Shown here piece after piece: positions 18,595-29,053 of a stretch of 64,000 bases of DNA. The notes beneath the pieces are model-generated. The model was not told where the DNA came from. It saw only the letters and a list, made by a program, of their open reading frames with translations, and searched no databases. Within the stretch, counting starts at the first letter, position 1; each line of letters opens with the position of its first letter. This DNA comes from an uncultured Gammaproteobacteria bacterium (GTDB lineage: Bacteria > Pseudomonadota > Gammaproteobacteria > Pseudomonadales > Pseudohongiellaceae), in assembly GCA_913060975.1 (NCBI GenBank), contig CAJXVC010000004.1, positions 248,001 through 312,000 of the forward strand, in the 5' to 3' direction. Position numbers and translations under genes: made by a program.

Positions 18595-20748
18595 TTAGCG
18601 AGTCAACAGCCAGGTAAATGGGTTGATCACTGCCAGACAGCGTTTCCATGGACTGAAGTTCTGCTGAATGTCCTTGGCCACTTGTGATTGCAGTTGGCGC
18701 CACTGCTGTGCATCCAGACGTTCACTGTGGTGTCCGAGGGCATAATCAAGATGAGCCTGGGTTAGTGGCAGTAATGCCGGACTCTTGGCAGCAACGCGAC
18801 GGGCAAAGTGTTCCCGGCTTTCGCCCACTTTACGGCGTATGCCGATGCCGGCGAGGCGATCCAATGCGGCCCGGTAGGCCACTCGGTACTGTTGTGCCGG
18901 TGAGGAATGTCCAGGCGCCCATAAGCGGTAGGATTTTACAAGATAGGCAACCAGCAGTGTCAGCCCAATGAGCGCGTAAAGCGAATTGAGAATGATCGTT
19001 AAATTCAAAAACGAGGTGCGTTGTGATTGCAGAAACTCTTCGAATGCAGCTTCGTCGCGCAACATATCCCCCAGCAGCTGTTGTAAATCATTCTGAGGAT
19101 CAGTGGTCATATCGACCAGTGTTTGTTGCGGTGCCGGGTCGACAATGACCCAGCCAACATCGCGGAAATAGATTTCGGGCCAGGCATGGCCGTGCACTGC
19201 CTGCACCAGTAGAGAAGAGCCACCGCCCCGGTTTACGGCTGGCACTGAATAACCGATACCTACGCGTGCCGGTATGCCTATGCTGCGAAACAGGTAGGTA
19301 GCGGCGAACGAAAAATGCATGCAATAGCCAGTCAGATCGCCGAACAGAAACGAGCCAGCCGGATCATCCGCATAGGCATGCTCGTTCTTCAGGCTATAAA
19401 TACCGTTTTCATCAAGGTAAGTTTTGATCGCCCAGGCTTTGGCGAAGGGATCGTCAGCAAATTCGGGACGCAGATTGGCTATCAGTTGCTGCGCCAGTTC
19501 TCCATAACGTGGGTCATCAGGAAGTTGCAAATACTCTTGTCTGACTTCTTCCGACCAGTCTGCGCGCCCGGTTTCCCGGCCAATCATATACTCGTAGTCA
19601 TACTCTGGCGCCAGAGATTCCACATCATAGGTGCGCTTGAAGCGCAGATTGTTGGGGTTCGGTTTGTTTTCATAAGCCACCGGTGTAGCCAGACCGAACG
19701 GTGAGCGGTGTGGCACCAACATTCCGACAGTAGTGCGCACTGAGCGGCGCTGATCCAATGCGCCTGGAGGCTGGGCAGTTTCCGAACGCGTATTAGTAAA
19801 GTTTTCCAGTAAGTCCTGATCCATACTGCGATGGGAGGAGAAATCCAGCATGGTGCCATTGAACTGACTGTAGGCGGATTCACGGAAGTAATAGGCACCA
19901 TTAATCGGTTCATAGTCGTCACGGAATACGACGACAGCAACCGGTGCTTCGCGATCCTCGGCGCTGTTCTCACCATCTTGAAACGGATTTTCGCGGGCGT
20001 TGGAGCGGCCATCTTGCGCTTGCCCGGTAAGCCCCAAATCGTTAGTCAGTTGCGGTGTAGGTAAACCGAACAATTGGATATAGCCCAGCAAGCTAAGACA
20101 CAACACGCCGAGCACGGCGAAGTGATAAGGCAAGCGGCGGTGGTTGTTTTCAATCATCAATAGCGATGACAAGGCCAGCACGGCGGCGCAGCCAAAGGCC
20201 ATTAATATCGTCGCTGGGTCGATGCCGCGAGTAATGGCGTAATCACCCAATAGAAATGGTCGGTGAATCATGCCGTTACGGTGTGCAGCCAGTGTAATAA
20301 CGAAGGCGCTGGCGACGAAAAGTATTTCGACAATGGCGCCATACCCTGTGCGCTGCGCCAGCGTCCGCAAAACGAAAGTGGTTCCGGTGGCCAGTGCCAG
20401 CCATTTGATAAACTCGGCGCTATTAAATGCGGTAATCGGGCTGAGCACATTAGCGGTGAGGCTGGAATTGGCCATGCTGCTGGCAAGTAACAGGCCAAGT
20501 AATGACAGAAGTACCACAGCGCCAAGCAATACTGGCGTACGGATAGCCGATAACGCATCAGTCGTTCTGCGACTTGCTGCCAGATAACAGGCCAGGCCGC
20601 AACCCAGCAAAGCGGCGACAGAGCCGCTCACCACCGTCAGGCTGAGACTAAGTAGCCAGAAGGCACTGGCTACAATCACGGCGCGCAGCCCCGTAGGCAG
20701 CAGGTGATTGCTTCTGGCAGTCATGTTTGCAGTACTTGTGTTGCTCAC
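18595..20748 (-). CDS. Transglutaminase-like membrane protein (TgpA/DUF3488 type)
   Basis: A protein of about 717 residues. The N-terminal half has six or so membrane helices; a soluble periplasmic transglutaminase-like domain follows with the catalytic Cys in TGYCMHFSFAATYLFR, His in VHGHAWPEIYF and Asp in VIVDPAP; one further helix comes near residue 600, then a cytoplasmic tail. This is the TgpA layout; TgpA is essential in Pseudomonas aeruginosa but its substrate is not known. I prefer the GTG at 20748, which has a TTGAGAT ribosome site and begins just after the DUF58 stop. ATG 20724 is an alternative; a TTG further upstream would overlap DUF58. Confidence 0.88.
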   Translation of the reverse strand: MSNTSTANMTARSNHLLPTGLRAVIVASAFWLLSLSLTVVSGSVAALLGCGLACYLAASRRTTDALSAIRTPVLLGAVVLLSLLGLLLASSMANSSLTANVLSPITAFNSAEFIKWLALATGTTFVLRTLAQRTGYGAIVEILFVASAFVITLAAHRNGMIHRPFLLGDYAITRGIDPATILMAFGCAAVLALSSLLMIENNHRRLPYHFAVLGVLCLSLLGYIQLFGLPTPQLTNDLGLTGQAQDGRSNARENPFQDGENSAEDREAPVAVVVFRDDYEPINGAYYFRESAYSQFNGTMLDFSSHRSMDQDLLENFTNTRSETAQPPGALDQRRSVRTTVGMLVPHRSPFGLATPVAYENKPNPNNLRFKRTYDVESLAPEYDYEYMIGRETGRADWSEEVRQEYLQLPDDPRYGELAQQLIANLRPEFADDPFAKAWAIKTYLDENGIYSLKNEHAYADDPAGSFLFGDLTGYCMHFSFAATYLFRSIGIPARVGIGYSVPAVNRGGGSSLLVQAVHGHAWPEIYFRDVGWVIVDPAPQQTLVDMTTDPQNDLQQLLGDMLRDEAAFEEFLQSQRTSFLNLTIILNSLYALIGLTLLVAYLVKSYRLWAPGHSSPAQQYRVAYRAALDRLAGIGIRRKVGESREHFARRVAAKSPALLPLTQAHLDYALGHHSERLDAQQWRQLQSQVAKDIQQNFSPWKRCLAVINPFTWLLTR

Positions 20749-20782
20749 AATGATCTCAATGCTCTGAAGGTGCTCTGGTTTG

Positions 20783-22135
20783 TCACAATTTTCGTAGCTG
20801 ACTGTCGTAACCAAGACCGGTTTCACGGTCAACTATTACGATGGATTCTACAAGTTGGCCTACATCGGTCAATAAGCCAAGTAATTCCGCCTTTCCTGTC
20901 CCTCTGTCCACCGTCCCGAAGCGCCCGCCCGTTGGCTTGAACATGGCTTTTTGCCACCATTTTACGGGCACATTATCATGCAGGCCGTCGGTTGCCAGTA
21001 CCAATGAAATCTTGCCACCCAGTCGTGCTGATGTGCTCTTCAGCGCGGTCTTCCAGGGGGCTGAATCGGCGCCGGCAAACAGGACACATTGGACGCCACC
21101 GTGTGAGCCAGTCCGGTTTAAAAACTCATCAAGACCATAGACAAGCTGCTCACCTCCCAGAGCCCGCGAACCTGCTATTGCGCGCATGGCTTGTGGCAGG
21201 TCGGCACAAATCTGCGTCGAGCCATCGGCGCCGAACTGCCATTCTTCACCCAGCGCGCCTTTTTCAAGGGCCAGACGGGCAACAGCGGCGGCGGCCTCAT
21301 CTTTCGGGCTACTCAACAAGTAGGCAACAGTACGCTGACTTTGGAATACACTGCGTTCTGGCAGGCGCACATTCAACTGTCGATTACGAGCATAGACTTT
21401 CCACATGATGTTGCGGACCGAATCGCCAGCTGCATAACGACGGATCTCCATGCGATCGCCCTGTGGCTCTCCCGAAGGATTGGGAATGCCGTCTTCGGCT
21501 GTCAGTGAGCGCAGGATAGGCAAAGACCTGATTGTGTTGGTGCGCGGCAGCACCTGACAGTGCATGCTTTGTTTCTGAATCCAGGAGTAGCGACAGAACC
21601 CGAGGACATCGGATACAGTAAATTTGCGTTGCACCTGTTCGGTCAGGCAGCGCATCTGGGGAATAATTTCCTCGACCAGTTCATCTTCTTCACCAACATG
21701 GATCCGTGTAGCAACGTTGTCAGGATATTGAATGTGCCAGGTCAACTTGATAAGCGGAAAGTAGTTGAGGGCTGGCAGGGTAAAACCAGACTCATTCGGG
21801 AATCCCGCCTCGGCATTCATTGCTCTGGCTGCTTGCCCTGATGCGGTTAGTGATTTGTGAATGCGCCGCTGTACCAATACACCGCTTATCACTGCACAGA
21901 ACAAACAAAAAACCAGAATACTCAGTGCACAAATGGCAAGTGCGAATACCACGAGATCCATGCGTCCATAACCGAACACGCTTAACGCAGTAGCCGCCAC
22001 AAGCAGGGTGATGGTTCCCTGTAGCGTCAATGGGAACAAACCGGCCAGGCTCGACAAATGACCCAACACAACGGAATCTTGCCAGCGTAAGGTCACGCGG
22101 GGCAGTGCGCTGCCTGTAGTAGGGCTATTGGCCAT
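20783..22135 (-). CDS. DUF58 domain-containing protein
   Basis: About 450 residues: two membrane helices near the N-terminus (about residues 25-80), then a DUF58 domain whose signature reads MEIRRYAAGDSVRNIMWKVY followed by ARNRQLNVRLPE. DUF58 proteins accompany MoxR ATPases and transglutaminase membrane proteins in many bacteria, as here. The ATG at 22135 is chosen because it falls just after the osmC stop with an AAGG upstream; an upstream in-frame start would overlap osmC. Function is unknown. Confidence 0.87.
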   Translation of the reverse strand: MANSPTTGSALPRVTLRWQDSVVLGHLSSLAGLFPLTLQGTITLLVAATALSVFGYGRMDLVVFALAICALSILVFCLFCAVISGVLVQRRIHKSLTASGQAARAMNAEAGFPNESGFTLPALNYFPLIKLTWHIQYPDNVATRIHVGEEDELVEEIIPQMRCLTEQVQRKFTVSDVLGFCRYSWIQKQSMHCQVLPRTNTIRSLPILRSLTAEDGIPNPSGEPQGDRMEIRRYAAGDSVRNIMWKVYARNRQLNVRLPERSVFQSQRTVAYLLSSPKDEAAAAVARLALEKGALGEEWQFGADGSTQICADLPQAMRAIAGSRALGGEQLVYGLDEFLNRTGSHGGVQCVLFAGADSAPWKTALKSTSARLGGKISLVLATDGLHDNVPVKWWQKAMFKPTGGRFGTVDRGTGKAELLGLLTDVGQLVESIVIVDRETGLGYDSQLRKL

Positions 22136-22164
22136 ACGGGGCCTTGCCAACACACCGTGATGAA

Positions 22165-22626
22165 TTAGCCATTCACAACTACCTCGGTATTGACTGAATT
22201 GGCGATAAAGCACAGTTCATGTGCTTTATGGTGCAGTTTGCCGACAGTTTCCTGATCCGGATGCTGGTCTCCGGAAAAACTCACCTGCGGATTCAGTACG
22301 ACTCGTGTCATGCGCTGTTTGCCAGTATCAGCAATGGCCAGCGTACCGACGGCCGCATCGATATACGAATCGATGACATAGCCGCGTCTGGCTGCCAGAT
22401 CGAGGAAAAACAACATATGGCAGGAAGACAGTGAGGCTACAAAAGCTTCTTCAGGATCGACGCCAGCAGGATCTGACCATGGCGCAGGGACAATGCTTGG
22501 GGCAGCCGAGGCCTTGACGGTTTCCCCGCCATCGAACTGCCAGACATGAGCGCGAGAATACTGCCCCTCGGTGAAACTTGCCTCTGCCTCACGTTGCCAT
22601 TTTACGATTGCCGTATAGTCTGACAT
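22165..22626 (-). CDS. OsmC family protein
   Basis: A 153-residue OsmC/Ohr superfamily protein. The two conserved cysteines are in SLSSCHMLFFLDL (about residue 68) and HELCFIANSV (about residue 139), in the spacing of the peroxidatic and resolving residues of these thiol-dependent peroxidases. Both are ordinary cysteine codons. The gene leads into the DUF58-transglutaminase-MoxR set with about 30 bp spacing, possibly as first gene of the operon, though a functional link is not evident. Confidence 0.88.
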   Translation of the reverse strand: MSDYTAIVKWQREAEASFTEGQYSRAHVWQFDGGETVKASAAPSIVPAPWSDPAGVDPEEAFVASLSSCHMLFFLDLAARRGYVIDSYIDAAVGTLAIADTGKQRMTRVVLNPQVSFSGDQHPDQETVGKLHHKAHELCFIANSVNTEVVVNG

Positions 22627-22761
22627 GCTGCTTATGTTTGTACTCTTCCTATGACCGATGTGGCCGGTGCGACCAATGTGATTGATTAGATAGCCAGTTC
22701 AGTGTCCGGGGCGACTTTGAATTTATCGTTGTCTGCCCAATGTGAACGGATCATCGCCAAT

Positions 22762-24699
22762 TTACTTGTTCAAACGATTGGCGATCAATTCATCAACCAC
22801 GGAAGGGTCTGCCAAGGTGGTCGTATCGCCGAGATTTTCCAGTTCGTTGGCTGCGACCTTGCGCAAAATGCGGCGCATGATCTTGCCCGAGCGAGTCTTG
22901 GGCAAGCCCGGAGCGAACTGAATGATTTCTGGTCGCGCAAAGGCACCAATTTCCGATGCCACAAACTTCACCAATTCGTCACGTAACTCCACCGAGTTTT
23001 CGATACCGCTCATTAGTGTCACATAGGCATAAATACCCTGACCCTTGATGTCATGGGGGTAACCGACTACCGCCGCTTCCGCAACTTTCGGGTGGAGTAC
23101 CAGCGCGCTTTCAATCTCTGCAGTACCCAGTCGGTGCCCGGAGACATTGATAACGTCATCGACGCGACCAGTTACCCAGTAGTAGCCATCAGCATCCCGC
23201 TTGGCGCTGTCACCGGTCAGGTAGTAGCCCGGATAGGCAGAAAAATAGGTTGTAATACAACGTTGATGATCGCCATAGACAGAGCGAATCTGACTCGGCC
23301 AACTCTGTGAGATCACCAGATTACCTTCCGCGGCTCCCTCCAGCTCATTGCCATCGGCATCAAGCAGCGCTGGTTTCACGCCGAAAAAAGGCTGAGCTGC
23401 AGAGCCAGGCTTGAGATCGGTTACGCCAGGAATAGGGGTAATCATGATGGCGCCGGTTTCAGTTTGCCACCAGGTATCAACTACAGGGCAGCGTGAATCG
23501 CCGACTATCCGGTAATACCATTCCCAGGCTTCGGGATTGATCGGTTCGCCAACTGACCCCAATAGTCGTAGTGAGCTGCGTGACGTCTTGGTTACTGGTT
23601 CGTCGCCGGAAGACATCAGTGCGCGTATTGCGGTAGGCGCTGTATAGAAAATATTGACTTGATGTTTGTCTATTACATCCCAAAACCGCGAAGCGTTCGG
23701 GTAAGTGGGCACGCCTTCAAACATCAGTGTGATAGCGCCATTGGCTAGCGGCCCATAGACAATATAAGAGTGGCCAGTAACCCAGCCTACATCAGCAGTG
23801 CACCAGTACACATCGCCTTCATGATAATCGAAGACGTACTTATGTGTGATACTTGCCCCCAACAAATAACCTGCCGTAGTGTGCATAACGCCTTTGGGTT
23901 TCCCCGTAGAGCCAGAAGTGTAGAGGATAAACAACGGATCTTCCGCATCCATGAGCTCCGGTTCACAGTCATCACTGGCAGCCTCGGTTGCCTTGTGATA
24001 GCAAACATCGCGTTTGTCATTCCATTGCACTTTGGCGTGGGTGCGCCGTACAACAATAGTGGAATGCACATTGGGACAGTCTTCCAGTGCGTTATCGACG
24101 TTGGCTTTAAGCGGCACGGTCTTGCCTCCGCGTACGCCTTCGTCAGCTGTGATTACGGCGATGCAATCACTGTCCAGGATACGATCTTTCAACGATTCGG
24201 GTGAAAAGCCGCCAAAGACAACAGAATGGATTGCGCCAATGCGCGCACAGGCCAACATGGCATAGGCGGCTTCGGGAATCATAGGCATATAGATGCAGAC
24301 ACGATCACCTTTGCCGATACCGCGTGCTTTCAAGGCATTAGCTAACTTGCAAACTCGAGTATGGAGTTCGCGATAGGTAATTGTGGCATCAGTATCAGGC
24401 TCATCGCCTTCCCAAATGATGGCTGTTTGATTGCCTCGACGCTCAAGGTGCCGGTCAATGCAATTATAGGCAACGTTTAATTTGCTGCCGGTAAACCAGC
24501 TTGCTTCAGCCTTGTTAAAGTCACTTCTGACGACTTTGGTCCACGGCTTGTGCCAATAAAGCATTGCGCCTGCTTGCTCGGCCCAGAATTCTTCTGGCGA
24601 GTCGATGGACTGCTGGTACATGGTTTGAAATTGATCGGCGTTCAGGTGGCTCTTGCGGGCGACCTCATCGCTCACTGGATAGATTTTTTCTTCTGACAT
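22762..24699 (-). CDS. acs: Acetyl-CoA synthetase
   Basis: A 645-residue AMP-forming acetate:CoA ligase. It carries [16 protein letters not shown] (P-loop), [29 protein letters not shown], the hinge region near YWVTGRVDD, and the C-terminal [15 protein letters not shown] whose Lys is the regulatory acetylation site of the family. An AGGGA ribosome site precedes the ATG at 24699, so the longer upstream reading frame is discarded. It lies downstream of panBC on the same strand, as acs does (further away) in Pseudomonas. It routes acetate into central metabolism. Confidence 0.97.
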   Translation of the reverse strand: MSEEKIYPVSDEVARKSHLNADQFQTMYQQSIDSPEEFWAEQAGAMLYWHKPWTKVVRSDFNKAEASWFTGSKLNVAYNCIDRHLERRGNQTAIIWEGDEPDTDATITYRELHTRVCKLANALKARGIGKGDRVCIYMPMIPEAAYAMLACARIGAIHSVVFGGFSPESLKDRILDSDCIAVITADEGVRGGKTVPLKANVDNALEDCPNVHSTIVVRRTHAKVQWNDKRDVCYHKATEAASDDCEPELMDAEDPLFILYTSGSTGKPKGVMHTTAGYLLGASITHKYVFDYHEGDVYWCTADVGWVTGHSYIVYGPLANGAITLMFEGVPTYPNASRFWDVIDKHQVNIFYTAPTAIRALMSSGDEPVTKTSRSSLRLLGSVGEPINPEAWEWYYRIVGDSRCPVVDTWWQTETGAIMITPIPGVTDLKPGSAAQPFFGVKPALLDADGNELEGAAEGNLVISQSWPSQIRSVYGDHQRCITTYFSAYPGYYLTGDSAKRDADGYYWVTGRVDDVINVSGHRLGTAEIESALVLHPKVAEAAVVGYPHDIKGQGIYAYVTLMSGIENSVELRDELVKFVASEIGAFARPEIIQFAPGLPKTRSGKIMRRILRKVAANELENLGDTTTLADPSVVDELIANRLNK

Positions 24700-24990
24700 T
24701 GTATTCCCTGTGAGATTTCCAAGTGCGGATACTGACTTTGCTTGCAGCCTTGAATCGAAGCTGGGACGGACTTCTGGGGCGGGGCTGCAGGGTCGAATCA
24801 GTATGCCTGAAAGCTGCAGGACGCTCAACTTGGCAACTGCCGGTGGAGTGTTGGCTGAGATTATTGTCAGCCGGGGTATAGGTGAGAGTTGACGTCGATT
24901 GGAGTGGCTGGTGAATAGGCTGTGGGAGTCCTCACGCTGGTTCCCATGGGGGGTCTTAATAAAGGATTGATGGGAGGGCTGACAGAAGGT

Positions 24991-25842
24991 CTAGACAGTG
25001 AAGCGAATATTGTCAATCAATCGACTGTTGCCAACAAAGGCGGCGGTCAAGATTACCAATTGACGGTCACTTAAGCAGGCCGGTTTGAGAGTCTGGGCTG
25101 AGCAGACGGCAAAGTAATCGGGGCGCAAACCCTTATTGGAAATAGTCTCTATTGCTTTGGCTTCCAATTCATTGAAGTTGGAGTTGCCAGATTCAATCTG
25201 TGCCCGAGTTTCAATCAGGGTCTGATAGAGAACCCTCGCCTGTGACTTTTGTGATTCGTCGAGATAGCCATTGCGCGAACTCATGGCCAGACCACTGTTC
25301 TCGCGAACGATCTCGACTCCATGCAGGGTGATTGGCAGGCATAAGTCTTTGACCATTTGCGAGATGACGAGAAACTGTTGGTAGTCCTTGAGGCCAAACA
25401 CCGCGATGTCCGGCATGACCAGATTGAAGAGCTTACAAACGACGGTGGCAACGCCATCAAAATGTCCTGGCCGGCTAGTGCCACAATAACCATCGCTGAT
25501 ACTCGGCACGTGCACAATGGTTTGTTCACTTAACGGTGACTCACCATAGACTTCTGCAACTGTTGGATGAAAGACAGCATCGCACTGCACCGAATGCAGT
25601 AACTGGCAATCATTGTCGAGAGTCCTGGGATAGGCGTCGAGATCTTCGTCGGGACCAAACTGCAGGGGGTTCACGAAGATTGTGGCGACTGTGTAGTCAG
25701 CCAGTTCCCTGGCTTGTTTAACAAGTTGTAGATGACCAGCATGGAGGTTGCCCATGGTCGGCACGAGCGCAATTCTGAGTCCGTTATGCCGACGCTCAAG
25801 CAGCGCGTCCTGAAGGGATTGCCTGTCAGCGAATCTGTGCAT
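24991..25842 (-). CDS. panC: Pantothenate synthetase
   Basis: A 283-residue PanC that joins pantoate and beta-alanine using ATP. PTMGNLHAGHLQLV (HxGH motif, about residue 28), ATIFVNPLQFGPDEDL, GLKDYQQFLVI and MSSRNGYL are all present. It begins nine bases after panB, so the two form an operon. panD is not next to it. The roughly 290 bp between its end and acs (24700-24990) show no gene and hold the acs promoter. Confidence 0.97.
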   Translation of the reverse strand: MHRFADRQSLQDALLERRHNGLRIALVPTMGNLHAGHLQLVKQARELADYTVATIFVNPLQFGPDEDLDAYPRTLDNDCQLLHSVQCDAVFHPTVAEVYGESPLSEQTIVHVPSISDGYCGTSRPGHFDGVATVVCKLFNLVMPDIAVFGLKDYQQFLVISQMVKDLCLPITLHGVEIVRENSGLAMSSRNGYLDESQKSQARVLYQTLIETRAQIESGNSNFNELEAKAIETISNKGLRPDYFAVCSAQTLKPACLSDRQLVILTAAFVGNSRLIDNIRFTV

Positions 25843-25851
25843 TTGTCCGGG

Positions 25852-26664
25852 TCAGTCGAAGCAATGTTCGTCAGCGGGGAAGGCAGAAGTTTTTACCGCT
25901 TCAACATACGCTTTGATTGCCCCGGGTATGCCGGCTGATGAGTCAAGCAGGAAATTTTTGACGAATCTTGGGGTAATAGGAGATACGCCAAGGGCATCGT
26001 GAAGCACCATCACTTGGCCGGTGGTGTCTGGTCCGGCGCCTATGCCAATGACAGGGATCTCGACGGTCTCGGTGATCTTTTTGGCAAGCGCGCGGGGTAC
26101 GCATTCCAGCAGCAGCACACTGGCCCCGGCATCCTGTAATTGTTTGGCTTCATCGAGGATGGCCTGTGCCTGATCAGTATCTCGGCCCTGTACGAAAAAC
26201 CCGCCGATGCGATTAATAGACTGGGGAGTCAATCCCATATGTGCGCATACCGGGATGCCGCGTTCGGCCAGCAGTCGAGTTGTATTGGCAATCCACGCAC
26301 CACCTTCGAGCTTGACCATATGGCCACCTGCCCGCATTAGCGAAGCGGCATTTTCCAATGTTTGTACTTCGGAGGAATAGCTCATGAAGGGCAGGTCAGC
26401 AATTAGCAGGGCATTCTTATTGCCACGTTTGACGCACTCGGTGTGATAGATCATGTCGTCCATTGTTACTGGCAGTGTGCTGTCGTGGCCCTGTAATACC
26501 ATGCCGAGGGAATCGCCAATGAGAATGACCTCTACGCCAGCGTCACACAGGATGCCGGCGAAGCAGGCGTCATAGGCTGTCAGGCAAGCAAATTTCTCGC
26601 CTTCCTGCTTCATACGTTGCAGTGTGGCAACGGTCACATTCCTGACTTTGGTTTGTGCACTCAT
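25852..26664 (-). CDS. panB: 3-methyl-2-oxobutanoate hydroxymethyltransferase
   Basis: A 270-residue PanB, first committed step of pantoate synthesis (ketopantoate from 2-oxoisovalerate and methylene-THF). [54 protein letters not shown] and [18 protein letters not shown] cover the conserved metal- and substrate-binding positions. The ATG at 26664 has an AGAGAG ribosome site; the upstream extension of the frame is not needed. Confidence 0.97.
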   Translation of the reverse strand: MSAQTKVRNVTVATLQRMKQEGEKFACLTAYDACFAGILCDAGVEVILIGDSLGMVLQGHDSTLPVTMDDMIYHTECVKRGNKNALLIADLPFMSYSSEVQTLENAASLMRAGGHMVKLEGGAWIANTTRLLAERGIPVCAHMGLTPQSINRIGGFFVQGRDTDQAQAILDEAKQLQDAGASVLLLECVPRALAKKITETVEIPVIGIGAGPDTTGQVMVLHDALGVSPITPRFVKNFLLDSSAGIPGAIKAYVEAVKTSAFPADEHCFD

Positions 26665-26754
26665 GCTGAAAATCTCTCTTGTTCTGCTGGTGAGTTGCGC
26701 CTGGGGCAGCGGCAATGCGGGCATTGCGCCAAAATGAATTATAGGTCGCTTATT

Positions 26755-27423
26755 CTACAGCAGTGATGGGCGGGGGTTAAAATAATGTGTGCCCCCGGGC
26801 ATAGCGACAATATAGTCCACCAGTTGCTGGTAGTCGTCCTCATTGCCAAGCAAATCAATTTCCGCGTTATTGACAATAAGCAGCTTGGTGTCTGAGTAGT
26901 AATGGAAAAATTCAGTATAGGCGCTATTCAAATTTTCCAGATAGTCCCGCTCAATCAATTGCTCAGCAGCAATGCCGCGTTTCTGGATGCGTTCCAGCAA
27001 GACTTCTATGGGCGATTGCAGGTAGATCACCAAATCTGGAATGGGGGCATCAATGGTCAGATGCTTGTAGACATTGAGATAGAGTTCGTATTCGTCCTGG
27101 TCGAGGTTTTGCTGGGCGAATAGCCGATCCTTGTCGATCAGGAAATCAGCTACTCGAACCGGTTCGAACATATCTTCTTGTCGTAATTCCTGAAGTTGCT
27201 GTGTGCGTTGGAACAGGAAAAATAACTGCGTTGACAACGCATGCCGGCGCGGATCTTGATAAAAGCGTTCCAAAAATGGGTTGTCTTCGGCTTTTTCCAA
27301 TAACAAGTCATAGTTAAATGTCTCGGCCAAGCGCCGAGTCAGGCTGGTCTTGCCTACACCGATTGGACCTTCAACGGCGATATACCGTGGCAATGCTTTG
27401 TTGAGGCTGGTGCTGCCTGTCAC
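26755..27423 (-). CDS. Deoxynucleoside kinase
   Basis: A 222-residue kinase of the dNK/dGK-dCK family. The P-loop is VEGPIGVGKTSLTRRL (about residue 16), then a DxLIDKDRLFAQQNLD segment and the LERIQKRG lid-like region (about residue 145). It phosphorylates deoxynucleosides for salvage; specificity cannot be read. The GTG start overlaps the pcnB stop (GTGA), so the two are coupled. In Pseudomonas this slot in the pcnB-panBC operon holds folK; here a kinase of a different family is present instead. Confidence 0.88.
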   Translation of the reverse strand: MTGSTSLNKALPRYIAVEGPIGVGKTSLTRRLAETFNYDLLLEKAEDNPFLERFYQDPRRHALSTQLFFLFQRTQQLQELRQEDMFEPVRVADFLIDKDRLFAQQNLDQDEYELYLNVYKHLTIDAPIPDLVIYLQSPIEVLLERIQKRGIAAEQLIERDYLENLNSAYTEFFHYYSDTKLLIVNNAEIDLLGNEDDYQQLVDYIVAMPGGTHYFNPRPSLL

Positions 27424-28772
27424 TCGGATTTACCTGATGGTTTTTTGCGGCGACGACGCCGACGCTTGGTGGTCGGTTCAACCGCGGCAATCATGGCATT
27501 TTGTTGGTTTGTATCACTCTTCTGTATATCAGTCCACCAAGCGCCCAGGTCCTGGAGATCTTCGCCGGCTTCTTCGCGTAGCAGTAAAAAGTCATAGGCG
27601 GCGCGAAAGCGTGGATGGTTCAGCAGGCTGAATACATTGCGCTTGTTGCGGCGTTGCAAGCGGCGCTGTAAATCCCAGATTTCCCGGCTGGCAATAGTGA
27701 AACGCTTGGGGATGGCTGTGCATTGCAGCTGCTCCATGATGCTGTCATTGGCTGCCTGATGATATTGCTGTGGCGAGATCTGTTCTGCATTACCAAAGCG
27801 TTGCAACTTCAATTGCAAGACCGGCCAAAGCAGCGCTGCGAAAAGGAAAGCGGGGGTTACAGACTTACCTTGTGCCAAGCGGTCGTCGGTATTATCAAGA
27901 GCCAATTCAACCAGTCGTAGGCTGATCTCGTCAGCTGCATCCAATGCCTCGATGGTTGGTGTTAGGAGAAACTCCCCCACCCGGTATTTGCACAACAGCG
28001 TGAAGGTGGCGCGGGCATGGCCATTGCAAAGCAGTTTGAGCGTTTCGTCGAATAGTCGCGCAGGTGAAATCGAACTCAGCAGTGGCGCCAGCTCATCGAT
28101 GGGCGCCTCGGTCTTTTCCTCAATGGTAAATTCCAGCTTGGCTGCGAAGCGAATCGCTCTGAGCATGCGTACCGGGTCTTCACGGTAGCGAGCCTCAGGG
28201 TCACCAATCATGCGTAACTTGCGCGCCTCCAAATCCTGCAAACCGTTGCAGAAATCGAGGATGCGAAACCCATCGGTTGTGTAATACAGCGCATTGACTG
28301 TGAAATCGCGGCGCATGGCATCTTCGTCGATATTGCCATAGACGTTGTCGCGCAAGATCATCCCGCCAGTGGAATGTGCTGAGTCCATTGCCGTAATTTG
28401 CCGGCGTGACACGTTGTCCTGAATTTCGTTGACCTGCTCATGGTGAGCGCGGAACGTGGTTGTCTCGATGATTTCCCGGCCATAACGTATATGGACAATC
28501 TTGAAGCGCCGGCCAATGATCCGTGCATTGCGGAACAATTCCCTGACTTGTTCAGGCGTAGCATCCGTTGCTATGTCGAAATCCTTGGGTTGTTTACCCA
28601 GCAAGACATCGCGCACACCGCCGCCAACAAGAAAAGCGGCAAAGCCGTTGTCACTCAGTCTATAGAGTACTTTAAGTGCGTTGGGGGAAATGTTCTTGCG
28701 AGAGACAGGGTGCTGGTCACGCTCGATGATCCGGGCTTTTTCAATGCCTTCAAGCGCTGTAACTGAATTCAT
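27420..28772 (-). CDS. pcnB: Poly(A) polymerase I
   Basis: A 450-residue poly(A) polymerase of the class II nucleotidyltransferase family. The catalytic core is VGGGVRDVLLGKQPKDFDIA (about residue 51, with the paired DxD), then RRDFTVNALYY and REDPVRMLRAIRFAAK. It closes with a Lys/Arg-rich tail (KRRRRRRKKP), typical of PcnB and used for RNA binding. It adds 3' tails that promote RNA decay. It sits downstream of cbrB and the CrcZ-like RNA, as in Pseudomonas. The start ATG has no strong ribosome site. Confidence 0.95.
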   Translation of the reverse strand: MNSVTALEGIEKARIIERDQHPVSRKNISPNALKVLYRLSDNGFAAFLVGGGVRDVLLGKQPKDFDIATDATPEQVRELFRNARIIGRRFKIVHIRYGREIIETTTFRAHHEQVNEIQDNVSRRQITAMDSAHSTGGMILRDNVYGNIDEDAMRRDFTVNALYYTTDGFRILDFCNGLQDLEARKLRMIGDPEARYREDPVRMLRAIRFAAKLEFTIEEKTEAPIDELAPLLSSISPARLFDETLKLLCNGHARATFTLLCKYRVGEFLLTPTIEALDAADEISLRLVELALDNTDDRLAQGKSVTPAFLFAALLWPVLQLKLQRFGNAEQISPQQYHQAANDSIMEQLQCTAIPKRFTIASREIWDLQRRLQRRNKRNVFSLLNHPRFRAAYDFLLLREEAGEDLQDLGAWWTDIQKSDTNQQNAMIAAVEPTTKRRRRRRKKPSGKSE

Positions 28773-29033
28773 TCGAATGCTGATCTGATTATTACTTCTT
28801 TAACGAATAGGGCGGATGCTGTGCGGGTCACTCTGAGGCGGCGCCATTTCAGCTTGGCTGCATCGGCATGATACACGGCTTTACCCAAATTGAAACTACT
28901 CAGAAGCATGGAACTGGCGGAGCTGTGGATTGAGGCCGGTGCTATCAACTACTGTGGCGCAACTGGAATGTCACCTACGTCAAAAGCATCAGAATATTCA
29001 GGGTAAAGGGTGAATAGAGGGGAGGAATATTAA
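28773..29033. other. pcnB leader region
   Basis: About 260 bp between the CrcZ-like terminator and the pcnB start. No coding sequence is supportable. It presumably contains the pcnB promoter, which I cannot place with confidence. Confidence 0.4.
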
Positions 29034-29053
29034 GGGGGTGGATAACCACCCCC
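29034..29053 (-). terminator. Stem-loop terminator of the CrcZ-like RNA
   Basis: GGGGGTGG and CCACCCCC form a perfect 8-bp GC-rich stem around a 4-nt loop. Reading leftward it is followed by TTAATATT, a weak U-tract, so termination is likely though not textbook. Confidence 0.65.

Noticed and set aside
22165..22626. OsmC-like protein as a selenoprotein
   Set aside because: Both expected redox positions are Cys codons; no in-frame TGA.
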